From Streptomyces griseosporeus (GTDB lineage Bacteria; Actinomycetota; Actinomycetes; Streptomycetales; Streptomycetaceae): 64,000 nt of DNA. The stretch spans positions 1,881,165 to 1,945,164 of the forward strand of contig NZ_BNBR01000001.1 of NCBI RefSeq assembly GCF_014656055.1, in the 5' to 3' direction. Below, piece by piece: positions 53,401 through 60,908 of the stretch. Both the position numbers and the translations under genes were made by a program. Under the pieces are notes generated by a model, which worked only from the letters and a program-made list of their open reading frames with translations, was not told the origin of the DNA and made no database searches. Numbering within the stretch: the first letter of the stretch is position 1; each line of letters starts with the position of its first letter.

Positions 53401-54397
53401 GTGGGTCAACCCCGCCCGCATGCTCCTGGCCTACCTGCGCTCGCCCGATCCCGACCGCTGGCGGCGGCGGGCGGAAGCGGTGGCCGCGGGCATGAGCGGA
53501 GCCGACGGGGTCCGGGGCGCCGCCCTCACCGGTGCCGGGGCCGCCGCGGGCATCCGGGAGGCGCTGCGCGGCGGCGTACCCGCCGGGACCGCCGGACCGG
53601 TGCGGATGCTGTACGGCTCCGACGCCTCCGGCTGCCGCCTGGTGCTGGCCGCCGACGGCAGGAGGACCCCGCCCGTGTGGACGGGCCTTGCCGTCCTCGA
53701 CGACGGCGTTGCCGCCCTGGAGGAGGGGCCGGCTCACAAGCGGCGCTGGCGCGCCTGGCTCTGGTGGGGCAACGTGCTGCAGTTCCTGGAACACGGCGGC
53801 GGTGACAGCGCCCAGCTGACATCCGGAACGCTCGACGGGTTCGCCCCGGAGGTCCTCACCGTGACCGGCGGAGAGGGCTGGTTGTCGTCCGTGCGTGTCC
53901 CGGTGCCCCGGCCCTCGGAGGAGCCCTCCGCCGTGGCAGCCGCCGCCGTACCGGCCGTCCCCGCCGTCACCGTCGACGAGACCACCACGCGGGAACCGGA
54001 GGCAGCGGAGCGGCACGGCGGCACGGACCACGGCCGGGATCGCCGCTGGGACCGGGTCATCGAGCTGCTGGACCCGGGAGAGCCTGGGCTCGCCGCCCTC
54101 GCGCACGCGCTGGCCTCGGCGGCGGTGCCGGTCCCGCGGGACGGCTACGAACTGGATGGCCATGGCTGGCAGGCCGAACTCGCCTGGCCGGACGCCCGGA
54201 TCGGCGTGGTCCGGGCCCCCCGCCCCCTCGCCGACGAGCCGGACTACGAGGCCGAGGACCAGAAACGCGCGTTCGAGGCGGCCGGCTGGTCGGTCCGCAC
54301 GGCGGCCGACTGGGAGGACGGCGCGGAGCTGATCGCCCGGCTCGGCGGCCGGAACCAGGACAAGGACACCACCAGCGACGGGGAGCCGAAGCGATGA
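47462..54397 (+). CDS. Giant DEAD/DEAH helicase with DUF1998, DruE-like
   Basis: A 2311-aa protein from GTG 47462 with AAGGGGGA ahead. The helicase core has Walker A 'TGTGSGKTES' (about 104-113), 'VLLYPMNALATDQ', 'DEFHTYDGAQGTD' (about 227), 'VATSATLGEG', and lobe 2 'LELGIDIGDLSAVLLGS' with 'QRAGRAGRR'. Several CxxC pairs lie along the body: CRNCGR, CPACH, CEDCGW, CPACGY and CPRCRG. The DUF1998 region ends with 'CPCQEKGMDGCHQC' (about 1744-1757). A C-terminal part (about 1815-1920) has 'GTRPDILLE' and 'LYLDGYAYHATREHNRLADD', like Vsr/PD-(D/E)XK domains. The COG1205-like layout and length match Druantia DruE, but no DruA-D or DruH is present. It overlaps the RelE-UvrD gene by ATGA, so the two form a coupled pair. 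Confidence 0.85.
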   Translation: MKPTVAAAQLRGSLTQYLTTTYALADETTRAALERFLGHPETGIFRGPYLRIRTPFHVADDGWRRELEWSAGFPGFTPWRHQARAWARLSTLRGPARPTLVTTGTGSGKTESFLIPVLDHCRRRKAEGVRGIKAVLLYPMNALATDQAGRIAEYLARPELAQVTAGLYIGDRPDTDFRRVMTRREEMRLTPPDVLITNYKMLDLLLQRGEDRGLWEGAEPAYVVLDEFHTYDGAQGTDVAMLLRRLAAATGAARPGRPLGSICPVATSATLGEGAPGKEAGGILDVAARVFGMPFAADAVVGEERMTAEEFTGAVDYELPEPPGPQEVVAVSGGPDVEARPDLLDLDALATRLLGRSGLDAFRVGRLLKRHDFTLGVLSLLDGEPLDEWTLRDRLGRFGYAWGRTARENPRLALQALSRFVALLSAARDPDSDERAPRPLLHIEAHLWVRPVTRVLRGVGPAPEFRWYEDDRTAARRAALNAAPPGEEDADASSGSTPSYPSSLRPQPLPGADTAPRPAQVHLPAVYCRNCGRSGWAALSPEADPQQLVTAQDRIWRAGVGRDKRRLRYFIAATPGERRQTLDALTGARPSDGGVDPLSVVVLDGGRGTYRLPTPADDGELVDAWFALAVLDRKSADQAAKDDRCPACHTDNSIRFLGTAQAALASATVTQLFTGGDIALVPEERKTLLFNDSTQDAAHRAGYVANASYKFSLRSLLAHNLDESGALTTLNDLIGLVLESVDDPEALAAVVPPDLHGEPGVDRLLSGRGSGDARTWRLIGERLAFATVMEFGLRSRMGRTLELTRTAAAEVAVADPDSVTDLARDVHLALPGQLLAVGGLPTPERYLAYVRGLLERLRLRGAVRHHWLDTWIKEAGTSRYLISGRRPDGMPAFPEGVAPPRFLLDGQKDGSEFDAVTGRLGWYQDWTRRCLGLDAAGATEYLRRLLPHLADAGVLSARTTRDRQTRVYGLQPGHIQVRLLDDAVVNKAFVACEDCGWQQVVVPERRTRWYGHPCPRYRCKGRLTAPQPDTSAAGVEGIRPDRHVRERDYRRDYYRRLYLTGGTFRVVTAEHTGMLSRPERERVERAFKAGTHYTDPNVLSCTPTLELGIDIGDLSAVLLGSLPAGPANYVQRAGRAGRRTGNALVVAFGGRRARDLYYLDQPREMIAGTILPPGCYLSAVEILRRQYTARLLDLAARGELRTSDGETLPPVPRLSSALFGTEGWCQDLADAAQTHGARLVEDFLALFPAVDGPDTDEAGVSEHAADELRAYATGGIVRALQEAEEDWTGRREEVRRRIAAIDEAAGQLARSDDSQDRERRELLAERRAAGNVLRELSQSPAHATLVDLGLLPNYSLADTTTRLEATLYWSETPDEEDGPVEGTRPAAGAKVYRSETRDYERSSALALTELAPGNSFYVNGYRHVVRALDIGGPDRRAWSVWRLCPACGYVRTEDAERDTAPCPRCRGREIADAGCVQYVLRPRRVLSRDKREDARVRDDRDERDRRHYATLTTVDIDPDRLVPGSWRHDKAVFGVDFTRHATIRTLNLGLDREDGSSTVPLAGEDVRLNPFYVCTACGGATADGRPVVDVPQHALTESGATSTPASAHHLLWCPRRRTRGAAASTAGAPGAGRDVPLLLAHELTTEAVRILLPASVARFKERLASFTAALFTGIAARYGGDPDHIDIAEATMPDDAGDPDADWPRRFLVVYDRLPGGTGYLHRLASADGFREVLLRAREVIERCPCQEKGMDGCHQCLLRRVPAADYDRVSRKEVRQMLDELLGADGERWRTSRVTTTQEIPIQRQAESDLEVLFVETLRDWAKLPESKAAADAYTTSAGTYALDLRLTAPDGSTVSWRVSQQRALDGTRPDILLERLDSPGPRVALYLDGYAYHATREHNRLADDAVKRTRLRAEGLRVFQLTYHDVMAWRRRINDTGYAGTDADTSVWTPYGTTGRQRAWDYYDRVGRGLPGELAETMWVNPARMLLAYLRSPDPDRWRRRAEAVAAGMSGADGVRGAALTGAGAAAGIREALRGGVPAGTAGPVRMLYGSDASGCRLVLAADGRRTPPVWTGLAVLDDGVAALEEGPAHKRRWRAWLWWGNVLQFLEHGGGDSAQLTSGTLDGFAPEVLTVTGGEGWLSSVRVPVPRPSEEPSAVAAAAVPAVPAVTVDETTTREPEAAERHGGTDHGRDRRWDRVIELLDPGEPGLAALAHALASAAVPVPRDGYELDGHGWQAELAWPDARIGVVRAPRPLADEPDYEAEDQKRAFEAAGWSVRTAADWEDGAELIARLGGRNQDKDTTSDGEPKR

Positions 54398-56685
54398 CCA
54401 CCTCCGGCGTCACACTGCGCCTGCTCGACCGGGCCGACAAGGAGATCCTCAAGCTGCCCCGCGCGGTCAAGGGTGCCTTCTTCGACTTCCAGCACAAGTT
54501 CCGGACGAACCCGAACACCACCGGCCTTAAGCTCCAGCAGCTCAAAGGCGACCACCGGCTCTGGTCGGCACGCGTCAACGACGAGTACCGGGCCCTGCTG
54601 CTGCGCCTCGCTGACGACGACTGGCTGATCGTCTCCGTCAAGCACCGCAAGGACGTCTACAACCGGCTCTCGTACGGCGTCAACCAGGTCACCGGCGGCA
54701 TCGAGTACGTCGATCTGGAGGTGGTGGAGGACAGCGTCCTGGGCAGGCTGCCCGGCACTGCGGCTCCGACACCGGCCGCGCCCGAGCCGCTCCCGCCGAC
54801 CGCCCCCGCACCACTGCCCCCCGCACCACGCACCGAGCCGTTGTTCACCGCCTGGTCGGACCGCCAGTTGTCCGAACTCGGTGTCGCGGAAGCCCTGTTG
54901 CCCGTCATCCGCACGCTCACCACCGAGGAGCAGCTGCTCGGACTCGTCGAGTACGCGCCGCAGCTGACCGGCGAGGTGCTGATCGCGTTGTTCGACGGCG
55001 CGTCCTACGACGACGTCCTCGACCAGGTGACCAGGCCGGTGGCCGCCGCCGAGCCGGTCGACCCGGACGACTTCGCGGCCGCCGCCCGGCGGCCGGCGAC
55101 AGTCGTCACCACCACGGACGAGGACCTCCGCGGGGCACTGGAGAGCGGTGACTTCGGCCGCTGGAAGAGCTTCCTGCACCCCACTCAGGCCAAACTCGTC
55201 GAGCGCCGCTACAGCGGCCCGGCCCGGGTCGGCGGCGGCCCCGGGACGGGCAAGACCATCGTCGCCCTGCACCGGGTACGCCACCTCGTCCGGCAGCTCC
55301 CCCCTGGGCACGACAAACCGGTCCTGCTCACCACCTACAACAAGAACCTCGCCGCCGACCTGCGCTCCCGGCTGCTGGAGCTGGGCGGGGAGGAACTACT
55401 CGCCCGGGTCGACGTGAGCCACGTCGACCAGCTCGCGCTGCGCGTCGTCCGCGAGGCCGAACCCGGCAACGGCAAGCAGGCCATCGACGACGGTCAGGCC
55501 GTACGCGAGTGGCGGGCCATGCTCGACGAACTGGGCGAGGACACCTGGGACCCGGAGTTCCTGCACGAGGAGTGGACGCAGGTCATCCTCGGCCAGGCCG
55601 TCGGCAACCGCACCGACTACTTCCGCGCCCGGCGGGCCGGGCGCGGCAAGAGCATCGGCCGTGGCGAGCGGGCCGAGATCTGGCAGCTCGCCGAACGCTT
55701 CACCCAGCGTCTCGACCGCCTCGGACGGCAGACCTGGGACCAAGTGGCGGAGCGTGCGGCACGCCTGGAGATGGGTCGCGAACAGCGCATCCTAAACATC
55801 GCACGGCAGCGGGAGGAAGCGGGCGGCCTCGACAACATCCACCTGCAGGACGGCTCCGGCGGCCGGCTGCGCTACCGGTACCGCCACATCGTGGTGGACG
55901 AGGCCCAGGACCTGCGCCCCGCCCACTGGAAGATGCTGCGCGCCATGGCCCCCCGTACGCCGGACGACCTGTTCCTGGTGGGCGACACCCACCAGCGCAT
56001 CTACAAGAACCAGGTCACGCTCGGCAGTCTGGGCGTCAACATCCGCGGCCGGTCCGCGAAGCTGACCCTCAGCTACCGAACCACACGGCAGATCCTACGC
56101 TCGGCCCTGGGGGTCTTGGGCGAGATGACGTACGACGATCTCGACGGCGGCACGGAGACCCTCGCCGGCTACCGGTCCGTGCTCAACGGCGGCCTCCCGG
56201 CCGGACACGCCTTCCCGGACTGGGAAGCCGAGCGGGAGGGTGTGGCCGCTCTGATCAAGGAGTGGGACGCTGACCCGGACACTGCCGTCCCGCACGAGCG
56301 GATCGCGGTGTGCGTTCCGACCAATCAGATGGCGACCGAGATGGCGTACACGCTGAAGCTGCACGGCATCGACTCCGTCGAGATCCGCTCCGACGGGCCG
56401 AACGGCTCCGTCGGCGTGCACATCGGCACGATGTTCCGGTTCAAGGGGCTGGAGTACCAGCGGATGATCATCGCGGGCGTGACGGACGGGCTCGTTCCGC
56501 GTAAGGACGTGAGCCGGCTGCGTAACCGCGAGCCCACCCGCTACCGGCACGAGATGCAGCGCGCCAGGTCCCTGCTCTTCGTGGCCGCGACCCGGGCACG
56601 CGACAGCGTGGATGTCTTCTGGCACGGCAGGCCCAGCCCGTTCCTCGACAGCTCGTGGGTGGAGACGGAGCACGGCGGCAGGTGA
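54394..56685 (+). CDS. RelE-like domain fused to UvrD-type SF1 helicase
   Basis: A 763-aa protein from ATG 54394, overlapping the previous stop. Residues about 8-90 have the RelE/ParE toxin fold order: 'LDRADKEILKLPRAVKGAFF', 'LKLQQLKGDHRLWSARVNDEYRALL' and 'WLIVSVKHRKDVYNRL', which keeps basic residues typical of the fold. A Pro-rich linker (about 120-150) and an acidic helical segment follow. The helicase has Walker A 'GGGPGTGKTIVALHR' (about 281), 'HIVVDEAQDLRP' (about 500-510), 'LTLSYRTTRQI', 'TMFRFKGLEYQ' and 'LFVAATRARD'. It is expected to unwind or degrade DNA together with the giant helicase. Whether the RelE-like part is an RNase or only a docking domain cannot be told from sequence. 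Confidence 0.85.
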   Translation: MTTSGVTLRLLDRADKEILKLPRAVKGAFFDFQHKFRTNPNTTGLKLQQLKGDHRLWSARVNDEYRALLLRLADDDWLIVSVKHRKDVYNRLSYGVNQVTGGIEYVDLEVVEDSVLGRLPGTAAPTPAAPEPLPPTAPAPLPPAPRTEPLFTAWSDRQLSELGVAEALLPVIRTLTTEEQLLGLVEYAPQLTGEVLIALFDGASYDDVLDQVTRPVAAAEPVDPDDFAAAARRPATVVTTTDEDLRGALESGDFGRWKSFLHPTQAKLVERRYSGPARVGGGPGTGKTIVALHRVRHLVRQLPPGHDKPVLLTTYNKNLAADLRSRLLELGGEELLARVDVSHVDQLALRVVREAEPGNGKQAIDDGQAVREWRAMLDELGEDTWDPEFLHEEWTQVILGQAVGNRTDYFRARRAGRGKSIGRGERAEIWQLAERFTQRLDRLGRQTWDQVAERAARLEMGREQRILNIARQREEAGGLDNIHLQDGSGGRLRYRYRHIVVDEAQDLRPAHWKMLRAMAPRTPDDLFLVGDTHQRIYKNQVTLGSLGVNIRGRSAKLTLSYRTTRQILRSALGVLGEMTYDDLDGGTETLAGYRSVLNGGLPAGHAFPDWEAEREGVAALIKEWDADPDTAVPHERIAVCVPTNQMATEMAYTLKLHGIDSVEIRSDGPNGSVGVHIGTMFRFKGLEYQRMIIAGVTDGLVPRKDVSRLRNREPTRYRHEMQRARSLLFVAATRARDSVDVFWHGRPSPFLDSSWVETEHGGR

Positions 56686-57021
56686 CACCAGTTTCGGGGC
56701 GGGTCCCCGCCTATGGCCACTGTGCCTTGGCTGCCGAGACGACGGAGCGGTTCCGTAGGCATCAGCGGGATGCTCCACCTAGGTTCGATAGCCGGCGAGC
56801 GAGCGCCATGACGCTCCGTCAGAATCAGCGTCGAACGAGCGTCAAGACGCTTTCCCGACCGCCCTCGCGAATGCGAGGAAAGGGCTCCCAACCCGCGCCC
56901 CGCTACACGGAGCCGCAGGTGAGACACGCGGCGCGAGCCTACGACAGGCTCCGCACGATGGGTTTCGAAAAATAGATCGAGCACACCCTGCCGCACTCGA
57001 ACATTCGGAGGAACCCGCAGG
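56686..57021. other. Right island edge, 336-bp non-coding region
   Basis: There is no gene. It contains AGCGTCGAACGAGCGTCA (56827-56844), which matches 21053-21070 at 17 of 18 positions. A CCTCGC-GAAT-GCGAGG hairpin lies near 56863-56878, and TTCGAAAAA at 56964 also occurs at the left edge (20991). A short frame ending at 56975 reads VRHAARAYDRLRTMGFEK and may be the tail of a lost gene. Confidence 0.55.
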
Positions 57022-58362
57022 TCACAGGCTCTTTGTGCTGGGCTCCAGAACCGCCACGCACTCCACATGATGCGTCATCGGAAACAGATCGAACGCCCGC
57101 AGCGTCCGCACCCGGTACCCGCCCTCCCGGAAGTACCCCAGATCCCGGGCCAGCGCGGCCGGGTCGCAGGCGACGTAGGCGATCCTGCGGGCGCCCAGGG
57201 ACGACAGGTGCTCGACCGTCTTGCGGCCGGCGCCCGCGCGGGGCGGGTCGAGGACGATGAGGTCGACCTCCGTGATGCCGGTGCGCGGCAGGACCGACTC
57301 CACCTTGCCCTGTTCGATGCGGACGCGGGGGAAGTCGGCGAGGTTGTGCCGGGCGTCCTCGACCGCGCGCTTGCCGGACTCGATGCCGAGGACCGCGCCC
57401 TGCTCGCCGAGGCGGTCGGCGAGGGCGCCCGCGAAGAGGCCGACGCCGCAGTACAGGTCGAGGGCCGTCTCGCCCTTGCGGGGCAGCAGGCCCTGCATGA
57501 CGGCCGTCACGAGGGTGTCGGCCGCCTTCGGGTGGACCTGCCAGAAGCCGCCGCTACCCACCCGGTGGGTGCGGCCGTCGGCGCGCTCGCGCACGAAGGG
57601 GCGGCCGTGGACGCGGTGCACGCCGCCGGACTTCTCGTCCACGCGCATCACCGACACGGGGCGGTCCAGCTCGACCAGGGGCAGCCGGGCGCCGGGGCGC
57701 GGCGTGAGGATCACCTGGCGGTCCTGGGAGCCGGTCGCCGCGATCGCCTCGACGGACTCCATGCCGGCCCAGTCGCGCTTCTCGATGCCCAGCTCGCTGA
57801 CGCCCTCGGCGGCGATCATGCAGTGGTCGATGCGCTCGACCTCGTGGGAGCGGTGGCGGCGCAGGCCCGCGTGGCCCTCGGCGTCCACGGCGTACTGGAC
57901 GCGCGTACGCCACTGCGGGACCTGCCCGGCGGGCAGCTTGTCGCCCTCGGCCGGGACCACCGTGCCGTCCCAGCCGGCCTCCTCGGGCGTGAGGCCCGCG
58001 AGCCGCTTCAGCTGCTCGGCGATCACCTCGGCCTTGAGCCGCCGCTGGGCGCCGGGCTTGGCGTGCTGCCAGTCGCACCCGCCGCAGCGGCCCGGGCCGG
58101 CGAAGGGGCAGGGCGCCTCGATGCGGTCCTTGGAGGCGTCCAGGATCTCGACGGCGTCGGCGCGCAGGAACCGCGCGCCCTCCTCGCCCTCGGTCACCCG
58201 GGCCACCACCCGCTCACCGGGCAGCGCGTGCCGGACGAAGAGGACCTGGCCCTCGGACGTACGGGCGATGCAGTGGCCGCCGTGGGCGACGGGGCCGATC
58301 TCGACCTCGTACTCCGTCCCCACCAGCGACCTCGCCCGCGACGTGTTCTGTTCTGCCTGCAT
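57022..58362 (-). CDS. Class I SAM-dependent 23S rRNA/tRNA (uracil-5-) methyltransferase, TrmA/RumA family
   Basis: A 446-aa protein from ATG 58362. It has an N-terminal TRAM domain ('YEVEIGPVAHGGHCIAR'), a cysteine cluster ('CPFAGPGRCGGCDWQH') likely to bind an Fe-S centre as in RumA, the SAM-binding 'ALDLYCGVGLFAGALA' and 'DLIVLDPPRAG', and the catalytic Cys in 'IAYVACDPAALARDL'. It methylates uracil C5 in rRNA or tRNA. The 3' end holds the attR-like block (57052-57083). The last codons belong to the island copy if an element inserted here, because a diverged version of the same end is left at 20910. The reading frame is intact, so function should be kept. Confidence 0.92.
   Translation of the reverse strand: MQAEQNTSRARSLVGTEYEVEIGPVAHGGHCIARTSEGQVLFVRHALPGERVVARVTEGEEGARFLRADAVEILDASKDRIEAPCPFAGPGRCGGCDWQHAKPGAQRRLKAEVIAEQLKRLAGLTPEEAGWDGTVVPAEGDKLPAGQVPQWRTRVQYAVDAEGHAGLRRHRSHEVERIDHCMIAAEGVSELGIEKRDWAGMESVEAIAATGSQDRQVILTPRPGARLPLVELDRPVSVMRVDEKSGGVHRVHGRPFVRERADGRTHRVGSGGFWQVHPKAADTLVTAVMQGLLPRKGETALDLYCGVGLFAGALADRLGEQGAVLGIESGKRAVEDARHNLADFPRVRIEQGKVESVLPRTGITEVDLIVLDPPRAGAGRKTVEHLSSLGARRIAYVACDPAALARDLGYFREGGYRVRTLRAFDLFPMTHHVECVAVLEPSTKSL
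57052..57083. repeat. attR-like direct repeat (partner at 20940-20971)
   Basis: The right copy of the 32-base block that brackets the island; it differs from the left copy at two positions. It lies within the 3' coding end of the RNA methyltransferase gene, a typical use of a conserved gene end as an attachment site. Confidence 0.65.
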
Positions 58363-58473
58363 GGCGGGGTGACTCCAGATCGGTGAGGGGCGAGGGGCAC
58401 AGCCGGACGGCACCCCGAGGGATACGGCCGGACAACAGCCCACCAGTCTACGTGCTGCGCCGGGCCGCCGGAG

Positions 58474-60528
58474 CTACCGCCGGGTCCCGGCCTCCTTCGC
58501 CCGCTCCGCCTCCGTCAGCGGACCGCGCCGCACCGAACCGGGGGCGTTCCACTCCTGCCGCCTGCGGGCGCGCTTCTTCGCCGCCTCGGAGGACTGGAGC
58601 TGGTAGGGCACGGAGGTGACCATGATCCCCGGCGTGAACAGCAGACGGCCCTTGAGCCGCAGCGCGCTCTGGTTGTGCAGGAAGTGCTCGTACCAGTGGC
58701 CGACCACGTACTCGGGGATGATGACGGAGACCGCGTCGCGCGGGGACTCCTTGCGCAGACTCTTGACGTACTCGATGACCGGCCGCGTGATCTCGCGGTA
58801 CGGAGAGTCCAGGACCTTCAGCGGTACGTCGATGCCGCGCCGTTCCCACTCCTCGCGCAGCACCTTGGTCTCGGCCGGGTCGACGTTGACCGTGAGCGCC
58901 TCCAGGGTGTCGGAGCGCATCAGCTTGGCGTAGGCGAGGGCCCGCAGGGTGGGGCGGTGGATCTTGGAGATCAGGACGACGGAGTGGACGCGGGAGGGCC
59001 GTACCGTGTCGTCGCCCGGCTCCTCGGGGGCCGCCAGCTCGGCCGAGACGCCGTCGTAGTGGCGGCGGATCGAGGTCATGGTGACGTAGAAGATGACCAT
59101 GCCGAGCAGGGCCACCCAGGCGCCGTGCGTGAACTTGGTGATCAGCACGACGACCAGCACCAGGCCGGTGAAGAAGGCGCCGAAGGTGTTGATCGCGCGG
59201 GAGCGGATCATGTGGCGGCGCTTGACCGGGTCCTTCTCCGCCGCCAGGTGGCGGTTCCAGTGCCGGACCATGCCGGTCTGGCTGAGGGTGAAGGAGACGA
59301 ACACGCCGACGATGTACAGCTGGATCAGCCGCGTGGAGTCGGCGCCGTAGATCCACACCAGCAGGGTGGCCGCGCCGGCCAGCAGCACGATGCCGTTGGA
59401 GAAGGCGAGCCGGTCGCCGCGGGTGTGCAGCTGGCGCGGGAGGTAACGGTCCTGGGCGAGGATCGAGCCGAGGACGGGGAAGCCGTTGTAGGCCGTGTTG
59501 GCCGCGAGGAACAGCACCAGCGCGGTGGCCGCCGCGAGCACGACGAAGAAGAAGCTGCCCTTGCCGAAGACGGCCTCGGCGACCTGCGTGATCACCGGGT
59601 TCTGGACATAGCCCGGGCCGATCGGGACGCCGTTCTTCAGCAGGTCCTCGGCCGGGTTCTCGGCCATGCGGACCTTGGTGGTCAGCGCGAGCACGATGAT
59701 GCCGCAGAACATGGTGACTGCGAGCAGGCCCATCATGGCCAGCGTGGTCGCCGCGTTCTTCGACTTCGGCTTGCGGAAGGCGGGCACGCCGTTGGAGATC
59801 GCCTCCACACCGGTGAGCGCGGCACAGCCGGAGGAGAACGCCCGCAGCATGAGGAAGACCAGCGCGAATCCGGCCAGGCCCTCGTGCTCGGCCTTGATGT
59901 GGAAGCCGGCCGTCGGGGCGCGCATGGTGTCGTCGAGGACGAGTCCGCGGAAGGCACCCCAGGCGATCATGATGAAGACGCCGGCGACGAACACGTACGT
60001 CGGGATCGCGAAGAGCTTGCCGGACTCCTTCACGCCGCGCAGGTTCATCAGCGTCAGCAGCACGATCACGGCGACGGCGCAGGGCGTCTTGTGCTCGACG
60101 ACGAACGGGATCGCGGAGCCCAGGTTCTCGATGCCGGAGGAGATGGAGACGGCGACGGTGAGGACGTAGTCGACGAGCAGCGCACTCGCCACCGTCAGGC
60201 CGGCCTTGGCGCCGAGGTTGGTGGTGGCGACCTCGTAGTCGCCGCCGCCGCTGGGGTAGGCGTGCACGTTCTGCCGGTAGGAGGCGACCACCGTGAACAT
60301 CAGCACGACGACCGCGAGGGCGATCCAGGGGCTGAAGTGGTACGCCGACACGCCCGCGATGGACAGGACCAGCAGCACCTCCCCTGGCGCGTAGGCCACG
60401 GAGGACAACGGGTCGGAGGCGAAAACGGGAAGGGCGATGCGCTTCGGCAGGAGCGTTTCGCCCAGCCGGTCACTGCGCAGTGCGCGCCCGATCAAGATCC
60501 GTTTGGGCACGTCGGTCAGTTTGGACAC
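58474..60528 (-). CDS. APC-family amino-acid/cation permease
   Basis: A 684-aa protein; I place the start at GTG 60528 (SKLTDVPKRILIGRALRSD). There are twelve or so hydrophobic helices, for example 'LLVLSIAGVSAYHFSPWIAL' and 'LVFLMLRAFSSGCAALTGVEAISNGVP'. The 'PVFASDPLSSVAYAPGEV' near the N-terminus and a C-terminal cytosolic USP-like domain ('HSVVLISKIHRPTLRALAYA') are typical of this Streptomyces APC group. It is divergent from two TrkA-type regulator genes with 380 bp between. That suggests potassium or cation transport rather than amino acids, as in KUP/KimA-like permeases; the substrate is not proven. Confidence 0.88.
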   Translation of the reverse strand: MSKLTDVPKRILIGRALRSDRLGETLLPKRIALPVFASDPLSSVAYAPGEVLLVLSIAGVSAYHFSPWIALAVVVLMFTVVASYRQNVHAYPSGGGDYEVATTNLGAKAGLTVASALLVDYVLTVAVSISSGIENLGSAIPFVVEHKTPCAVAVIVLLTLMNLRGVKESGKLFAIPTYVFVAGVFIMIAWGAFRGLVLDDTMRAPTAGFHIKAEHEGLAGFALVFLMLRAFSSGCAALTGVEAISNGVPAFRKPKSKNAATTLAMMGLLAVTMFCGIIVLALTTKVRMAENPAEDLLKNGVPIGPGYVQNPVITQVAEAVFGKGSFFFVVLAAATALVLFLAANTAYNGFPVLGSILAQDRYLPRQLHTRGDRLAFSNGIVLLAGAATLLVWIYGADSTRLIQLYIVGVFVSFTLSQTGMVRHWNRHLAAEKDPVKRRHMIRSRAINTFGAFFTGLVLVVVLITKFTHGAWVALLGMVIFYVTMTSIRRHYDGVSAELAAPEEPGDDTVRPSRVHSVVLISKIHRPTLRALAYAKLMRSDTLEALTVNVDPAETKVLREEWERRGIDVPLKVLDSPYREITRPVIEYVKSLRKESPRDAVSVIIPEYVVGHWYEHFLHNQSALRLKGRLLFTPGIMVTSVPYQLQSSEAAKKRARRRQEWNAPGSVRRGPLTEAERAKEAGTRR

Positions 60529-60908
60529 AACAGAGAATCGTAGGCCTTCGAACAGGGGCTCGCCCACCTGCCCACGCCGATCTGCCGCACGAGTGGAAAC
60601 AAGCCCGCTGCGGGCCACGGATTCCGCAGGTGGGACGGCACGCGTGCCTAGATGTCCAGACCCCCGCAGTCACCGCACCCCGGAGGTCCCGTGCCCGCCC
60701 TCCCAGAGCTGATCGGCGCCGCCGTCGCCCTTCTCGGCCTCGGATTCCTCACCTCGCGCAGCGTGCGCAGCATCACGCGCCGCAGACCCCGCACCCCCGG
60801 TAACCCCGCACAGGGGTGCACACCGGGTACCACGCGTGTGTAGCTTGGTCGCCGGTCTGAGACCCTGTTTGAGCCACGTCAGAGACTCTTGACACCGGAA
60901 GGACGGTC
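60529..60908. promoter_or_regulatory. 380-bp divergent region between permease and trkA genes
   Basis: This holds the promoters for the permease (left) and the TrkA pair (right). It contains one possible small frame (60652-60843) and otherwise nothing I can name. GTGTGTAGCTTGG near 60835 could be a -10-like stretch for the TrkA operon, but the boxes are not certain. Confidence 0.4.
60652..60843 (+). CDS. Possible small single-helix protein
   Basis: A 63-codon frame with one hydrophobic helix ('ELIGAAVALLGLGFLTS') and a basic C-terminus. There is no clear ribosome site before the ATG at 60652. It could be a small membrane peptide or a chance open frame upstream of the TrkA genes. Confidence 0.3.
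   Translation: MSRPPQSPHPGGPVPALPELIGAAVALLGLGFLTSRSVRSITRRRPRTPGNPAQGCTPGTTRV

Noticed and set aside
47462..54397. A complete Druantia system
   Set aside because: Only a DruE-like gene is present; DruA-D or DruH/DruM/DruF/DruG were not found.
29654..56685. A complete DISARM system
   Set aside because: DrmD- and DrmMI-like genes are present but no drmC (PLD) and no separate drmA/drmB; the giant helicase looks more like DruE.
57067..60543. Plus-strand frames opposite the methyltransferase and permease (57067-58386, 58675-60543)
   Set aside because: Antisense shadows of two clear core genes; compositionally odd (Asp/Gly/Ala/Val-rich) and without motifs.
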